DNA of 64,000 bases from Deinococcus arboris (lineage in GTDB: Bacteria; Deinococcota; Deinococci; Deinococcales; Deinococcaceae), in NCBI RefSeq assembly GCF_009755355.1, contig NZ_WQLB01000015.1:1-64000 (forward strand), written 5' to 3'. Below are positions 25,769 to 34,192 of this stretch, piece by piece. Under the pieces are notes generated by a model. The model was given only the letters and a program-made list of their open reading frames with translations. It ran no database searches and was not told the origin of the DNA. The position numbers were made by a program, and so were the translations under genes. The stretch's first letter is position 1. Every line of letters begins with the position of its first letter.

Positions 25769-26630
25769 CGCTTATGCCTTGCGCCAGCGCTATCACTTTC
25801 TTGTAATGCTTGTTCACTCGGTAGCCTAAATGTGCTGCGCTGCGTGCATGGTCACGCAGTGCGCACTTTTTAATTAGGCCCGGCGGAATGAATTTCAGGT
25901 TCGCCTTGGTGCAGGTCTGAAGCACCCGCAGCCGCAGGGCATCGAGCGTGTCATAGGGGAACATTCGTTTGCTCTGGGTGCCGGCCAACGTCTCTGGATA
26001 GAGAGGGTCATACCCAGCCTGGTGGAGCAGCCGCTCCAGGGCAGCGGCAGCCTGGGCGGTGAGCGGCGTGACCACGTCGTCGCGCAGGAGGGTCCGCTTC
26101 TCTGGATTGAAGGCACTCCACTTCAGACGCAGCAGGGTGGTCATGGGCAGCGCATGGTGCCAGACCAACAGCAGGGCAGCGAAGAGGTTGGGATCGCTTT
26201 TGGCAGCCTTGAGCAGCTTTTCGATGGCCGCTTTGGGCGGCAGCGGGTCGCTCCGGAGTTCAACCGAGGGGAGTTGGAAGTCCACCAGGGGGTCACCGTG
26301 TAGCAATTCCAGCTTTCGCAGGGCGCGGTAGAGGGCGCGGAGGGCGGTGACCCGGCTGATGCGCGTGTTGCCTTTAGCCTCGGTGCCGTCGATGTTGGTG
26401 AGGATGACCCGTTGAAGCCAGGGCTGGAAGTCCGCCGGTGGCCGCAGCAGCGACACGTGGTCGCGGCGGGCGGCTTCAAAGATGGGACGCAGGTTGCTGA
26501 TCAGCTGGGGGGCTCGGCCGGGGAGGCGGTCACGTTCGTGGAGGGCGGAAATCAAAGTGTCGAGCTCCAACTCGTGCAGGGCCTGGGTGACTTTGCGGGC
26601 GAGTTCGTCGGTGGAGAGTTCCTCAGGCAT
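25752..26630 (-). CDS. Degenerate tyrosine-recombinase-like protein
   Basis: 292 residues. The layout matches an integrase: a helical N-terminal domain, a segment LPMTTLLRLKWSAF where active enzymes have GLRISELLxLKW, and LRDHARSAAHLGY in the place of LRHTFATxLL. The first catalytic Arg and the HxxR pair are changed. A Tyr appears in HYKKVIALA near the end. It is probably catalytically dead, serving as a DNA-binding derivative or decaying. The similarity is by pattern only. Confidence 0.5.
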   Translation of the reverse strand: MPEELSTDELARKVTQALHELELDTLISALHERDRLPGRAPQLISNLRPIFEAARRDHVSLLRPPADFQPWLQRVILTNIDGTEAKGNTRISRVTALRALYRALRKLELLHGDPLVDFQLPSVELRSDPLPPKAAIEKLLKAAKSDPNLFAALLLVWHHALPMTTLLRLKWSAFNPEKRTLLRDDVVTPLTAQAAAALERLLHQAGYDPLYPETLAGTQSKRMFPYDTLDALRLRVLQTCTKANLKFIPPGLIKKCALRDHARSAAHLGYRVNKHYKKVIALAQGISVNDAK

Positions 26631-26757
26631 GAAGCATTATCTGATAACGGATATGAGCAATTCAACTCTCGTTCCCTCGTCTAGCACATCTTCACGCCGT
26701 TGATGCACGCACAAAGTACCTCCATAAACCGCCTCGTCCCCATTCCTTCCGTTAGAC

Positions 26758-26780
26758 CAGTGGCAGATTCACTGCCACTG
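26758..26780 (-). terminator. Possible terminator after the SGNH-hydrolase gene
   Basis: CAGTGGCAG and CTGCCACTG pair over 9 bp with a 5-nt loop, about 55 nt beyond the stop of the minus-strand hydrolase. There is no clear U-tract. Confidence 0.4.
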
Positions 26781-26834
26781 ATCGCTACATGCGCACCACC
26801 CTCTGAGGACTCTTAGTGCACTGACATCCCGCCA

Positions 26835-27899
26835 TTACGGCCGGGTGTTGAGGTCCGTGCCAAATTGCTGATTCAGGAAGATGGCCAGGGCCTGCGCGAA
26901 CCGCTGATGCGCGAAGCTGCTGGGATGAATCCCGTCCAGGCTGAAGCTCCGCCCGAACGGAGCCGCCGCCGTCGGAATCAACGGCCGCCCCGGCAAGCTG
27001 TCCAGCACCGTATTGACATCAAAGACTGGAATGGAGTTGGCCGCCGCCAGTTCCCGGATTGCCTGGTTGTATCCCTGCACGATCTGCTGCGCCTGGGTGT
27101 ACTCCGTAGCCGTCAGCGCGTCTGGACTGGTACAGGACAGAGGCTTCTCCTTACTGGCCTTGGCCACAGTCAAGGTCCCAAAGTACGTTTCCTGCCCCTG
27201 GCAACTGGCATCCACCAGGCCACCCAAGCGCAGCAGCCGAACCGGCACCAGGGCTGGTACCCGCGTCATGTCCGGCAGCGTCATCAGCACCAGGTGCTCC
27301 ACCCCACCGTCCAGGAGACGGGTGATCAGTTCAGCGTAGTCTGCCCGGAATTGAGCCAGCGGGGTGGCCTGATCAGGTTGCCCGCGTAGGGTGGGCAGCA
27401 GCGCGTCGTTGTTCCCAATCCACACGGTGACGAACTGCGGTCGCAGCTTGAGGGCGGCCTCTAGTTGCGTGGTGCCTGGGCCCAGGACTGCGCGGTACAG
27501 GTCGGCGTCATAGAGCAGGGGGTCGGGGTCCTTGACCTGCGTATCAGTGCTTCTCAGCACGTCGCCCACCTTGGCACCGGGCACGGCCACGACCATCGCC
27601 TGAACGTCCGGGTGTGCCCGCTGGCAGTTCTTGACACCGCTGACACCAATGGGTGGGGGGCACCCTGGGGCAAGCACCTCAGGCATGGGCGTCTCGAGGC
27701 CGCCCCGCTGCCCCAGCAGGTGAGCGTAGGACGCATTCTGAGACTCGGCGGTCAGACCACCAGACTGGAACCCCGCAGTGATGCTGTCGCCCATCGCCAC
27801 ATAACGGGTAAAGGGCGTGGCGTCCGGGCGGGGGGTGTTAGACAGGGCGGGCGTGCAGGCCGTGAGGAGCAGAGTGAGGGTAACGAGCGCGGCTTTCAT
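26835..27899 (-). CDS. Secreted SGNH/GDSL-family hydrolase, lipoprotein
   Basis: 354 residues from the ATG at 27899 (GGAGGT, spacing 6). The signal peptide ends LTLLLTACTP, with Cys as the lipidation site. SGNH blocks are complete: VAMGDSITAG (Ser nucleophile), Gly in the middle region, IGNNDAL (Asn) and DGIHPSSFAH (Asp-His). It should hydrolyse an ester at the cell surface; the substrate cannot be told. Monocistronic. Confidence 0.88.
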   Translation of the reverse strand: MKAALVTLTLLLTACTPALSNTPRPDATPFTRYVAMGDSITAGFQSGGLTAESQNASYAHLLGQRGGLETPMPEVLAPGCPPPIGVSGVKNCQRAHPDVQAMVVAVPGAKVGDVLRSTDTQVKDPDPLLYDADLYRAVLGPGTTQLEAALKLRPQFVTVWIGNNDALLPTLRGQPDQATPLAQFRADYAELITRLLDGGVEHLVLMTLPDMTRVPALVPVRLLRLGGLVDASCQGQETYFGTLTVAKASKEKPLSCTSPDALTATEYTQAQQIVQGYNQAIRELAAANSIPVFDVNTVLDSLPGRPLIPTAAAPFGRSFSLDGIHPSSFAHQRFAQALAIFLNQQFGTDLNTRP

Positions 27900-28082
27900 G
27901 GCACCACCTCCAGAAGAACGCATCAGCAGCTCGGGGCTGCCAGCGAGTTCGGGTATACCACAGCGCCTTCAGCGCGCCCGCTGCCCCTACACTTACACCG
28001 TACCCAAGCGATCACGACACCCGATTGACGCTGATTTCCTCGTCTTCCTTCTGTGCGTCCTCTCTCTTCACCGAGGTGATCT

Positions 28083-28850
28083 ATGAACCGTTTTCGTGCC
28101 TGGCCCGTCCTGCTGACCGCCCTTACCTCCCTGCTCACTTCACCTGCCCTGGCCCAGAGTGGTCAGATCGCCGACGGCACCTGGACCCTGCGCGAACTCC
28201 GCGACGCATCCGGCACCCAATCGTTCGGCGGCTTGGACGCGCCGACCCTGCGGCTGCTGGGAACGGGAATCAGCACGGACGAGGGGACGCAAGTGTCGGG
28301 GTCGACCGGCTGCAATACGTTCAAGACCACGGCGATCTTCACGGCCCAGACCCTGAAACTCCGCCCGCTGATCACGACGCGCCGGGCCTGCCCGGCGCCG
28401 CAGTTAGCGCTGGAGCAGCGCTATCTTCAGGTGCTTCAGGGTGCGCGGGTGTATGTGCGCCAGGGCACGACCCTGACGCTCACCACTGGACGTGCCCAGG
28501 CGATCTTCGTGTACGGCAGTGAGGCGTCGCGGCAGTTGGTGACCACCTGGAGGCTGGTAGGGGGCCAGGGCGAGCCCCCAGTGACCCTGAGCTTCACCGC
28601 CGATGGCCGGGTGAGCGGGTTCAGTGGCTGCAATACGTTTATGGGCCGCTACACCGTGGATGACCTGGCGCTGTCGGTGGGCCCACTGGTCACGACGCGC
28701 CGGGCCTGCGCGACCTCGGCGCAGCAGGCGCAGGAAATGCGGGTGCTGGGGCAGCTTGAGCAGGTCACGCGTCTGGAACTGAGTGGTCCACACCTGACAC
28801 TGATCACCCGGGATGGACAGCGCATCCAATGGGCTCGGCCAGTCAATTAG
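28083..28850 (+). CDS. Secreted protein with two META domains
   Basis: 255 residues with a classic signal peptide (cleavage about residue 25, LAQS). Two META/HslJ-like domains repeat the signature GSTGCNTF...LITTRRACP and GFSGCNTF...LVTTRRACA, each with paired cysteines. E. coli HslJ with this fold is linked to heat shock and novobiocin resistance. It probably acts in the envelope. GAGGTGATCT precedes the ATG. Confidence 0.88.
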   Translation: MNRFRAWPVLLTALTSLLTSPALAQSGQIADGTWTLRELRDASGTQSFGGLDAPTLRLLGTGISTDEGTQVSGSTGCNTFKTTAIFTAQTLKLRPLITTRRACPAPQLALEQRYLQVLQGARVYVRQGTTLTLTTGRAQAIFVYGSEASRQLVTTWRLVGGQGEPPVTLSFTADGRVSGFSGCNTFMGRYTVDDLALSVGPLVTTRRACATSAQQAQEMRVLGQLEQVTRLELSGPHLTLITRDGQRIQWARPVN

Positions 28851-29014
28851 GCGCAACACCATTTCGCACCCTACGCCTGGAAAGGCAAAGGATGCTTGGT
28901 GTCCGTAGAAAAGGGCTGCTGAAGCGAAGAGAATTGGTGAGGTAGCTCTCGTATCCATTTTCATGTACTGAACAGGCAGTTGGCCGAAACCTGCTTTCCC
29001 TCACACTGCCCCCC

Positions 29015-29416
29015 ATGCCTCCATCCCCTCCACACCCTGCTTGGCGATCACGCCTGCGGCGCTTCTTCATCCACTCCCTGATCTTCGTCGCCGCCACCCT
29101 CCTCTTCCTGGTGGCCGTCATCACCGCCCTCCTCAAAGGCTGGCTCTCGGCCGATCAGACGGTATTCATCCTCTCCCTGGGCGGCATGGTCGGCGGCATC
29201 ACCCTCATCGCCCGCTTTATGCTGCCCCGCATCAATCATCAACGCGACGCGGGGCTCGCCAAGATTCTCGCGGACGTCACGGCCCAGAAGTACAAGGCTG
29301 CGCCCGATGAAGCCTGGCTCTTCATCCGCCGTGGCTGGTGGACCCGTGACCGTCAGCTCACCCCCGCTGGGCAGCAAGTCCTGGCCAGCCTCCCAGCGGC
29401 CAAGGGACGGCGCTGA
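29015..29416 (+). CDS. Small membrane protein
   Basis: 133 residues with two adjacent membrane segments (FIHSLIFVAATLLFLVAVIT at about 18-40 and a Gly-rich FILSLGGMVGGITLIA at about 50-66). The C-terminal cytosolic part has WLFIRRGWWTRDRQLTPAGQ, recalling the end of a winged helix. No family recognised. Confidence 0.65.
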   Translation: MPPSPPHPAWRSRLRRFFIHSLIFVAATLLFLVAVITALLKGWLSADQTVFILSLGGMVGGITLIARFMLPRINHQRDAGLAKILADVTAQKYKAAPDEAWLFIRRGWWTRDRQLTPAGQQVLASLPAAKGRR

Positions 29417-29699
29417 CCCTCGAAAGCTGTGCTCCCTTGCTGCTCCATTCCGCTATGCTGCATCTACCCCGGAGGCTGGCCCGACATGTACAGCCAAAAG
29501 GGCACACCCCCCTGCGTCTGAGAGTCGCCAAACTTCGTCGCAGAAAGGGTGTGAGCGGACAAACTCGGTGTTGTGGGTCGACCCGGCCCGCAGGCCTTCG
29601 TCTGTGTTCATGGTACGCGGCTGAACACCCCCGGTCAACACAGCCCCTCGACCGGAGCCCCCAGGGTTTCCCCCCTGAATCCCGCGCAGGAGTCCCCTC

Positions 29700-31238
29700 G
29701 TGACGGTTCCGCCTGCCCCAGACCCCTCGGTCCGCATTCAATCCAAGGGTCACTACGCCTACGGCTTCACCATCCTCCCCAACGTCCTACGCGACCGCCT
29801 CATGCCCCAGGCCGGCACTGACGCCTGCACCCTGGCCTACTTGATCCTGTCCTGGGCCGCGGAAGGAACCCGGGGCGCTCGCCTGTCCGCACGCTACATC
29901 AAAGGCCTCACCCGTTGGTCACCCAAACGCCTCAAAGACGCCAAGGCGGCGCTGCTGGCGGCCTGGCCCGATGTCTTCGACCACCTGCCTGGGGATGCGC
30001 CCACCAGTCGCCCGGAAACCTGGTTCGTGGACTTCGACCAACTGAGCCTGCGGCATGCCACTTACCTGCAAGAAGTGCGCGCAGAACAGGCCCAGCGCCG
30101 GGGGCCAGGGCGGCCGAAAAAACCTGTAGCGACACCCGCCACAGGTATTTCCAGCCCCGAAAACCCTGTGGCGACACCCAACACAGGGTTTTCGCAGTTC
30201 CTGGCCGCCGGGGCCGAAACCCTGTTTCGACACGCGCCACAGGGGTGTGGCGACACCCGCCACAGGCCTGTGTCACGTGTCGCCACACTCAAAGACATAG
30301 AAAAGACAGAACAGAAAAGAGGAGAAGGAGAGAGCGCCCTTTCAGTTTCGCTGGACTCCTCCTCAGAAGTCGCTGCGCGAACTTCAACGGCGGCCGCCCA
30401 TGACACTCCAGGTCCTGGGCCTGCAGGGGTGGTGCCGCCTGTCGGCGGGGCCGCTCACGCGGCCAGCGGGGAGGCTGATCCTGTCCAGGAACAACCTTCG
30501 TTCCCCACACGTCCACCCGAACACGTCCATGGCCTTGAAGAGGTTCCGGGCGGCGCGGCGGCCGTCGCGGAGCTGCGCCCCGTGCCGCGGGCCGAACTGG
30601 CCGCTCGGCCCCTGGCCGGCCAACGCAGCCCGGCTTTTGACCTGCTGGTGTCCTACGGCGGCGATCTGCTTCGCAAAGCCATCCAGGAGAAAACCCGCAC
30701 CGGCAATCTGCCGCGCGCGGACGGGTGGCTGCGCCTCACGCTGGGCGAGATCCACCACGCCGGCCGCACGGCGGAGCGAGAAGCCGAGCGCACCATGAGC
30801 AATGTGCAGACCCTCTTCTACCGCGCCCTCGACCGCTTGATCGGTGCTGGGCCCCAGGAAGGCGGCGCAGGAACGGTCATGGATCCAGGCCTGCGCGAGG
30901 GCGCACCGTGCACCGTCAAGGGGCAGCCGGGCGTGGTCCTGAAAGTCTCCTCCACCCGCTACACCATTCGCCTGGCCCATGACGAGGACGTGTACGTCGA
31001 CCGCACCGCCCAGACCCAGCTGGCAACCCTGCAGGCCGTGGCCGGGCCAGCCGTGGTGGCACCGGTCGAAGCGGCCGGCGATCTCCAGCCGGGCGCGATC
31101 TGGCGGGACCGGACGGGGCACCTGGTCCGCATCGAGCGCTGGACGCCCACGCTGGTCTATTTGGACGGCCTGGCCCCCGTGCCGATGGCGAAATTTGCGA
31201 CGGAGTACACGTGCCAGAGACCTGCGCAAGCATCGTAG
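29700..31238 (+). CDS. Replication-region protein with helix-turn-helix-like N-terminus
   Basis: 512 residues, GTG start after CAGGAG. The first 95 residues form a helical domain (ARYIKGLTRWSPKRLKDAKA) resembling winged-helix parts of plasmid replication proteins. Residues about 135-200 are low-complexity and are encoded by an array of 23-bp palindromes. A further helical region (about 310-380) and two small beta-barrel segments (GAPCTVKGQPGVVLKVSS and GAIWRDRTGHLVRIERW) follow. It lies just upstream of the iterons, suggesting a role in plasmid replication or copy control. Function inferred from position. Confidence 0.65.
   Translation: MTVPPAPDPSVRIQSKGHYAYGFTILPNVLRDRLMPQAGTDACTLAYLILSWAAEGTRGARLSARYIKGLTRWSPKRLKDAKAALLAAWPDVFDHLPGDAPTSRPETWFVDFDQLSLRHATYLQEVRAEQAQRRGPGRPKKPVATPATGISSPENPVATPNTGFSQFLAAGAETLFRHAPQGCGDTRHRPVSRVATLKDIEKTEQKRGEGESALSVSLDSSSEVAARTSTAAAHDTPGPGPAGVVPPVGGAAHAASGEADPVQEQPSFPTRPPEHVHGLEEVPGGAAAVAELRPVPRAELAARPLAGQRSPAFDLLVSYGGDLLRKAIQEKTRTGNLPRADGWLRLTLGEIHHAGRTAEREAERTMSNVQTLFYRALDRLIGAGPQEGGAGTVMDPGLREGAPCTVKGQPGVVLKVSSTRYTIRLAHDEDVYVDRTAQTQLATLQAVAGPAVVAPVEAAGDLQPGAIWRDRTGHLVRIERWTPTLVYLDGLAPVPMAKFATEYTCQRPAQAS
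30123..30288. repeat. Array of five 23-bp palindromic repeats inside a coding region
   Basis: The consensus CCTGTGGCG-ACACC-CGCCACAGG is a perfect interrupted palindrome. Copies: 30123-30145, 30165-30187, 30221-30243, 30244-30266 and an inverted one at 30267-30288. Start-to-start spacings of 42, 56 and 23 bp put the copies in different reading frames, so the DNA rather than the peptide is conserved. The GGCGACAC core is shared with the origin iterons 1.5 kb downstream. Confidence 0.85.
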
Positions 31239-31311
31239 GCACCCCAAAGCCCAGCGAAACGGTGAACCCGCTCCCCTGCCAGGTCTGGAATCGACATGCC
31301 AAAGTGCCGTC

Positions 31312-31509
31312 ATGCGTGACGGCGAGATGGAGGTCAGAGAAGTCCTGGCGCTTACGGGCGGTTTGGCAACCGTTCGGCTGCCGGAGACCCGTGTGGAGAC
31401 GTGGCACTGCGACGCCCTTCCTCCAGAGCTGGTCATTGGGGACCGGATGGGCGTCACAGCACAGCGGCAGACGGTGCTGCGGCCTCCGCTGACTGGGTTC
31501 CGCGCATGA
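31312..31509 (+). CDS. Small hypothetical protein
   Basis: 65 residues, with possible internal start at 31327. The sequence VREVLALTGGLATVRLPETRVE is beta-rich, resembling the small barrel segments at the end of the upstream 512-residue protein. Its stop overlaps the next ATG (ATGA), which supports both genes. Confidence 0.5.
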   Translation: MRDGEMEVREVLALTGGLATVRLPETRVETWHCDALPPELVIGDRMGVTAQRQTVLRPPLTGFRA

Positions 31510-31718
31510 ACGTCACGGTGACCATTTCGCACGTGGAGACAGGGGAGGTCGTGGCTCATCTCGGGCCGTACGAATCGGCCCGTAACGCGCGGCTCGCCGC
31601 CGCTGACCACGCCGGCCAGGCCCTCACTTGGCAACGCGGAGAGGACACTTGGCTGGCTGAGAAATACCCTCTGGCTTACGGCGTGCCTGCAGACCCACCA
31701 TCCAGCTTAGAAGAATGA
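31506..31718 (+). CDS. Small hypothetical protein
   Basis: 70 residues; the first half is strand-rich (VTVTISHVETGEVVAHLGPY), followed by one helix. Translationally coupled to the preceding 65-residue gene. Its stop lies 19 nt before the first origin iteron. Confidence 0.5.
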   Translation: MNVTVTISHVETGEVVAHLGPYESARNARLAAADHAGQALTWQRGEDTWLAEKYPLAYGVPADPPSSLEE

Positions 31719-31736
31719 CTGTGAACTGTGTTGGAG

Positions 31737-32006
31737 CGACACACTGGGAGGAAGTGGACGACACACTGGGAGGAAAGCTGTCGAAATCGAGCGACACACT
31801 GAGAGGAAAACCGGTTCTTCTCCAGCGACACACTGGGAGGCTTATAGGGTACGCGAACGACACACCAGGAGGTTTGCGAACGATCATCCAGAAGGATTGC
31901 TGGCGACACACTGGGAGGGTGTTGAACACCCTGAGCGATACACCAGGAGATTTCAGGGCGCTGGCCGACGACACACTGGGAGGAAACCGCACGACACACT
32001 GGGAGG
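31737..32006. repeat. Nine 15-bp iterons of the plasmid origin
   Basis: Consensus CGACACACTGGGAGG. Starts: 31737, 31759, 31792, 31826, 31858, 31904, 31936, 31969 and 31992, all in the same direction. Copies 3, 5 and 7 carry variants (CTGAGAGG, CCAGGAGG, CGATACACCAGGAGA). Spacings of 22, 33, 34, 32, 46, 32, 33 and 23 bp are mostly multiples of about 11 bp, placing sites on one face of the helix. This is the expected binding array for the Rep protein just downstream. Confidence 0.92.
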
Positions 32007-32108
32007 CTTTAGACTAAAAAATACGTCTGGGCCGATGTTCTCCATTTTCCCTTGATGATGACATTCAATTTTTAAAACAGTTCTTTTTGCTGTTAGGGAC
32101 GGTAGACT
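32007..32108. other. A+T-rich stretch, probable DNA-unwinding element and rep promoter
   Basis: Right after the iterons the sequence becomes A/T-rich (CTAAAAAATA, CAATTTTTAAAACAG, TTCTTTTTGC), as expected for the unwinding element of an iteron origin. It must also contain the rep promoter; TAGACT at 32103-32108 is a possible -10. Confidence 0.55.
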
Positions 32109-32114
32109 GTCACC

Positions 32115-33464
32115 ATCAGCAGCCCGTCCTCCCCCCCCTCCCGGTACGACGACCTGAACCTCGCAGGTCTCAACCTGATCGTTGCGCTTGATGCTGTGGA
32201 AATGACCTACTGGTCCATCACCACCGAGCAGGCGGGCCGGGTGGTGAAGGTCAGTTGTGAGGCCATGCCGCAATACCAGGTGCCACATGGCCTGGACAAC
32301 GATGTCACAACCGCCCTGATCAACCTGTTCTTCGAGCAGGGCGAACCCGATGACGGTGTGCTGGTCATCAGTGTGTCTCAGCTTTTGAAACTGTGCGGTT
32401 GGCACAACAACGGCCGGTATATCTCTGCCCTGAAGACCTCCCTGCGCCGGCTGCACACCAGTTCATTCACCATTTCTGGTGGGTGGCGCGATGAGCCAAA
32501 TCGCCGGTGGGCGCACGCCAGTTTTCATTTCATTGAGCGCCTGGGGTTTTCCACGGCTGATGAAGCTTCCAATTTTGACCTCCGGTCGATGATCACGCTG
32601 CGCCTGGCCGAAGACATCCTTTACAGCCTGCGCAGCGGCTACGTCAAACCGCTCGATACCACATTCATGGGTAAGCTCAAGCGCCCCCGCACACGCGTGC
32701 TCTACCGGGTGCTGGACGCTGCACGATTTCAACTGGAGCGGGTGGGCGCCTCCCACGACACCCTGGATGTCAATGTGCTGGCCTGGGCAGATCAGTGCAA
32801 GATTCCTTCGCAGGGGGAAGCCTGGCGGGTCATCAAGGCTCTGAAAGGACCCCATGAAGAGCTGACCAAACGTGGCTACTTGCGTGCCGTGGAGATCACC
32901 GGCCGAGGGCGCGACCAGCGTCTGCGGTATGAATTCGCGCGGGAATTTGTGCCCATCGATCCAGCGGTGGCCCGGCGGCTCAAGGGGTACGGCATTACCG
33001 ATGGTGGGATTCGCCGTCTGTCTCAGACGCACAGCCGCGTCACCTTGATGAAAGAGATGGACCGCTTTGACGAACTCGTTCGAACGAAGCTCCTGGTGGT
33101 CAAAAAGACCAAGGCCGCGGCCCTGATGTATCTGTTGCAGCATCCAGATGAATATCCTTACCCCAACACGCCGCCGGAGCGCCCCAAGCCTGCAGCACGG
33201 CTTCCTGTGGATGAGCCAGGGTCTGTGGATGCCGCGGCCCAGTTCGCAGATCTGACGCCAGAAGCCGCAGCGGAACGCCTGATCAGCTACCTCAGTCCCC
33301 ATTACCGCCGGTTGCTGCTTCCCTCGGACTTTGATGCGCTGCGGCATGCCGTCGTGTGTGAGCGTCTGAATGCAGGGGAGGTGGCCACAGAGGCCCTCGC
33401 CGCCGTCAGCCGGTTGGATCGCGAGGGCTTCATCAACACGTTGCGCGAGCACCTCCTGCGCTGA
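32115..33464 (+). CDS. RepA-like plasmid replication initiator
   Basis: About 449 residues if read from 32115. The pattern YDDLNLAGLNLIVAL, then VPHGLDNDVTTALINL, LLKLCGWHNNGRYISALK and ASFHFIERL matches the replication initiator family of Deinococcus plasmids: tandem winged helices that bind iterons. The conserved-looking N-terminus runs upstream of the first conventional start (GTG, 32196). Between the TAG at 32103 and that GTG there is no in-frame ATG, GTG or TTG. An ATC at 32115 is the most upstream rare initiator, hence this start. If 32196 is used, about 27 residues of the family N-terminus are lost. Confidence 0.88.
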   Translation: MSSPSSPPSRYDDLNLAGLNLIVALDAVEMTYWSITTEQAGRVVKVSCEAMPQYQVPHGLDNDVTTALINLFFEQGEPDDGVLVISVSQLLKLCGWHNNGRYISALKTSLRRLHTSSFTISGGWRDEPNRRWAHASFHFIERLGFSTADEASNFDLRSMITLRLAEDILYSLRSGYVKPLDTTFMGKLKRPRTRVLYRVLDAARFQLERVGASHDTLDVNVLAWADQCKIPSQGEAWRVIKALKGPHEELTKRGYLRAVEITGRGRDQRLRYEFAREFVPIDPAVARRLKGYGITDGGIRRLSQTHSRVTLMKEMDRFDELVRTKLLVVKKTKAAALMYLLQHPDEYPYPNTPPERPKPAARLPVDEPGSVDAAAQFADLTPEAAAERLISYLSPHYRRLLLPSDFDALRHAVVCERLNAGEVATEALAAVSRLDREGFINTLREHLLR

Positions 33465-33468
33465 CGGT

Positions 33469-33576
33469 TCAAAGCCCAGCGCTGAACACCACATTCAGGG
33501 CCAGGCCACCGGCAATCCCCAGCCCGAAGACCAGGGCGCTGATGGGCAAGACGGTCCAGAGAGGATGAACAGGCAT
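33469..33576 (-). CDS. Possible 35-residue single-span membrane peptide
   Basis: ATG with an upstream AGGTG. Nearly the whole peptide is one hydrophobic segment (LPISALVFGLGIAGGLAL). It is the last frame of the minus-strand group of small membrane genes. Short, and could be chance. Confidence 0.3.
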   Translation of the reverse strand: MPVHPLWTVLPISALVFGLGIAGGLALNVVFSAGL

Positions 33577-33608
33577 TTGCACCTGCGGGATCAGAGCGCT
33601 CCGCCAAG

Positions 33609-33770
33609 TCAGAGCCAGACCAAGGCGAAGAGCGGCAGACGGTAATGAAGCAGGCAGACGCCAACCTGGGCTGCTCCTGGCATTACGGTCGTTACGGGCG
33701 TCTGCCAACCCCACATCCAGCCTCCCGTCAGTGTGAGGCTCCACCAACTCAGCTCTCGCCAGGCGTACAT
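33609..33770 (-). CDS. Small membrane protein, 53 residues
   Basis: ATG at 33770 with AAGGAG 8 nt upstream, 1 nt after the stop of the preceding membrane gene. Trp-rich N-terminus (AWRELSWWSLTLTGGWMWGW), then a hydrophobic segment near the end. Operon position and ribosome site support it; function unknown. Confidence 0.5.
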   Translation of the reverse strand: MYAWRELSWWSLTLTGGWMWGWQTPVTTVMPGAAQVGVCLLHYRLPLFALVWL

Positions 33771-33771
33771 C

Positions 33772-34188
33772 TCAATCTCCTTGTTGACTAGATGCCGCTG
33801 GACGGACGCCGACCATGCCAGCGATGCCTGCCGCACACAGCAGCGTTGCGCCCACCATTGACCAGCTGACTCCTTCAATCTGAGTGGAAGCCGGCCACTG
33901 CGACTGAAGAGCTATCAGAGCCACGCTGTGCTGGGCAGCCAGTGCACACAAGGCCCCACCGGCCCCACACAGCACCGCCGCGACGCCCTGATCGAGAGGA
34001 GTGGAAGCGTCCAGTGTCCGGATACGCAGGTGGCCGTCGCGCCAGCCCAGGGCGCCCAGCAGCGCCGCGCTGACGCTCAGCACCAGGGGTGTAAGCACAG
34101 GCGGGTGCCCCAGAAGCCCATCCGCGATGAAAGCCGCGGTGGCAAGCCCGAAGGTCAGGCACAGGCGCTGGGCGAACGAGGCAGGCAT
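33772..34188 (-). CDS. Membrane protein, 138 residues
   Basis: From the ATG at 34188, which lies 4 nt after the stop of the DUF7007-like gene. Three to four hydrophobic stretches (LCLTFGLATAAFIADGLL, LVLSVSAALLGALG, GVAAVLCGAGGALCALAA, MVGATLLCAAGIAGMVGV). A longer frame exists upstream but overlaps the preceding gene. No family recognised. Confidence 0.55.
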   Translation of the reverse strand: MPASFAQRLCLTFGLATAAFIADGLLGHPPVLTPLVLSVSAALLGALGWRDGHLRIRTLDASTPLDQGVAAVLCGAGGALCALAAQHSVALIALQSQWPASTQIEGVSWSMVGATLLCAAGIAGMVGVRPAASSQQGD

Positions 34189-34192
34189 GCAG

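Noticed and set aside
30123..30288. CRISPR array
   Set aside because: Repeats are palindromic, spacings are irregular (42, 56, 23 bp), one copy is inverted, and there are no cas genes; a protein-binding array fits better.
31737..32006. CRISPR array
   Set aside because: 15-bp direct repeats with 7-31 bp spacers phased to the helix next to a rep gene are iterons.
31715..32017. A 100-codon plus-strand frame across the iterons
   Set aside because: Its repeated GDTLGG/DTPGG pattern is just the iterons read in frame; no ribosome site and no folded-protein pattern.
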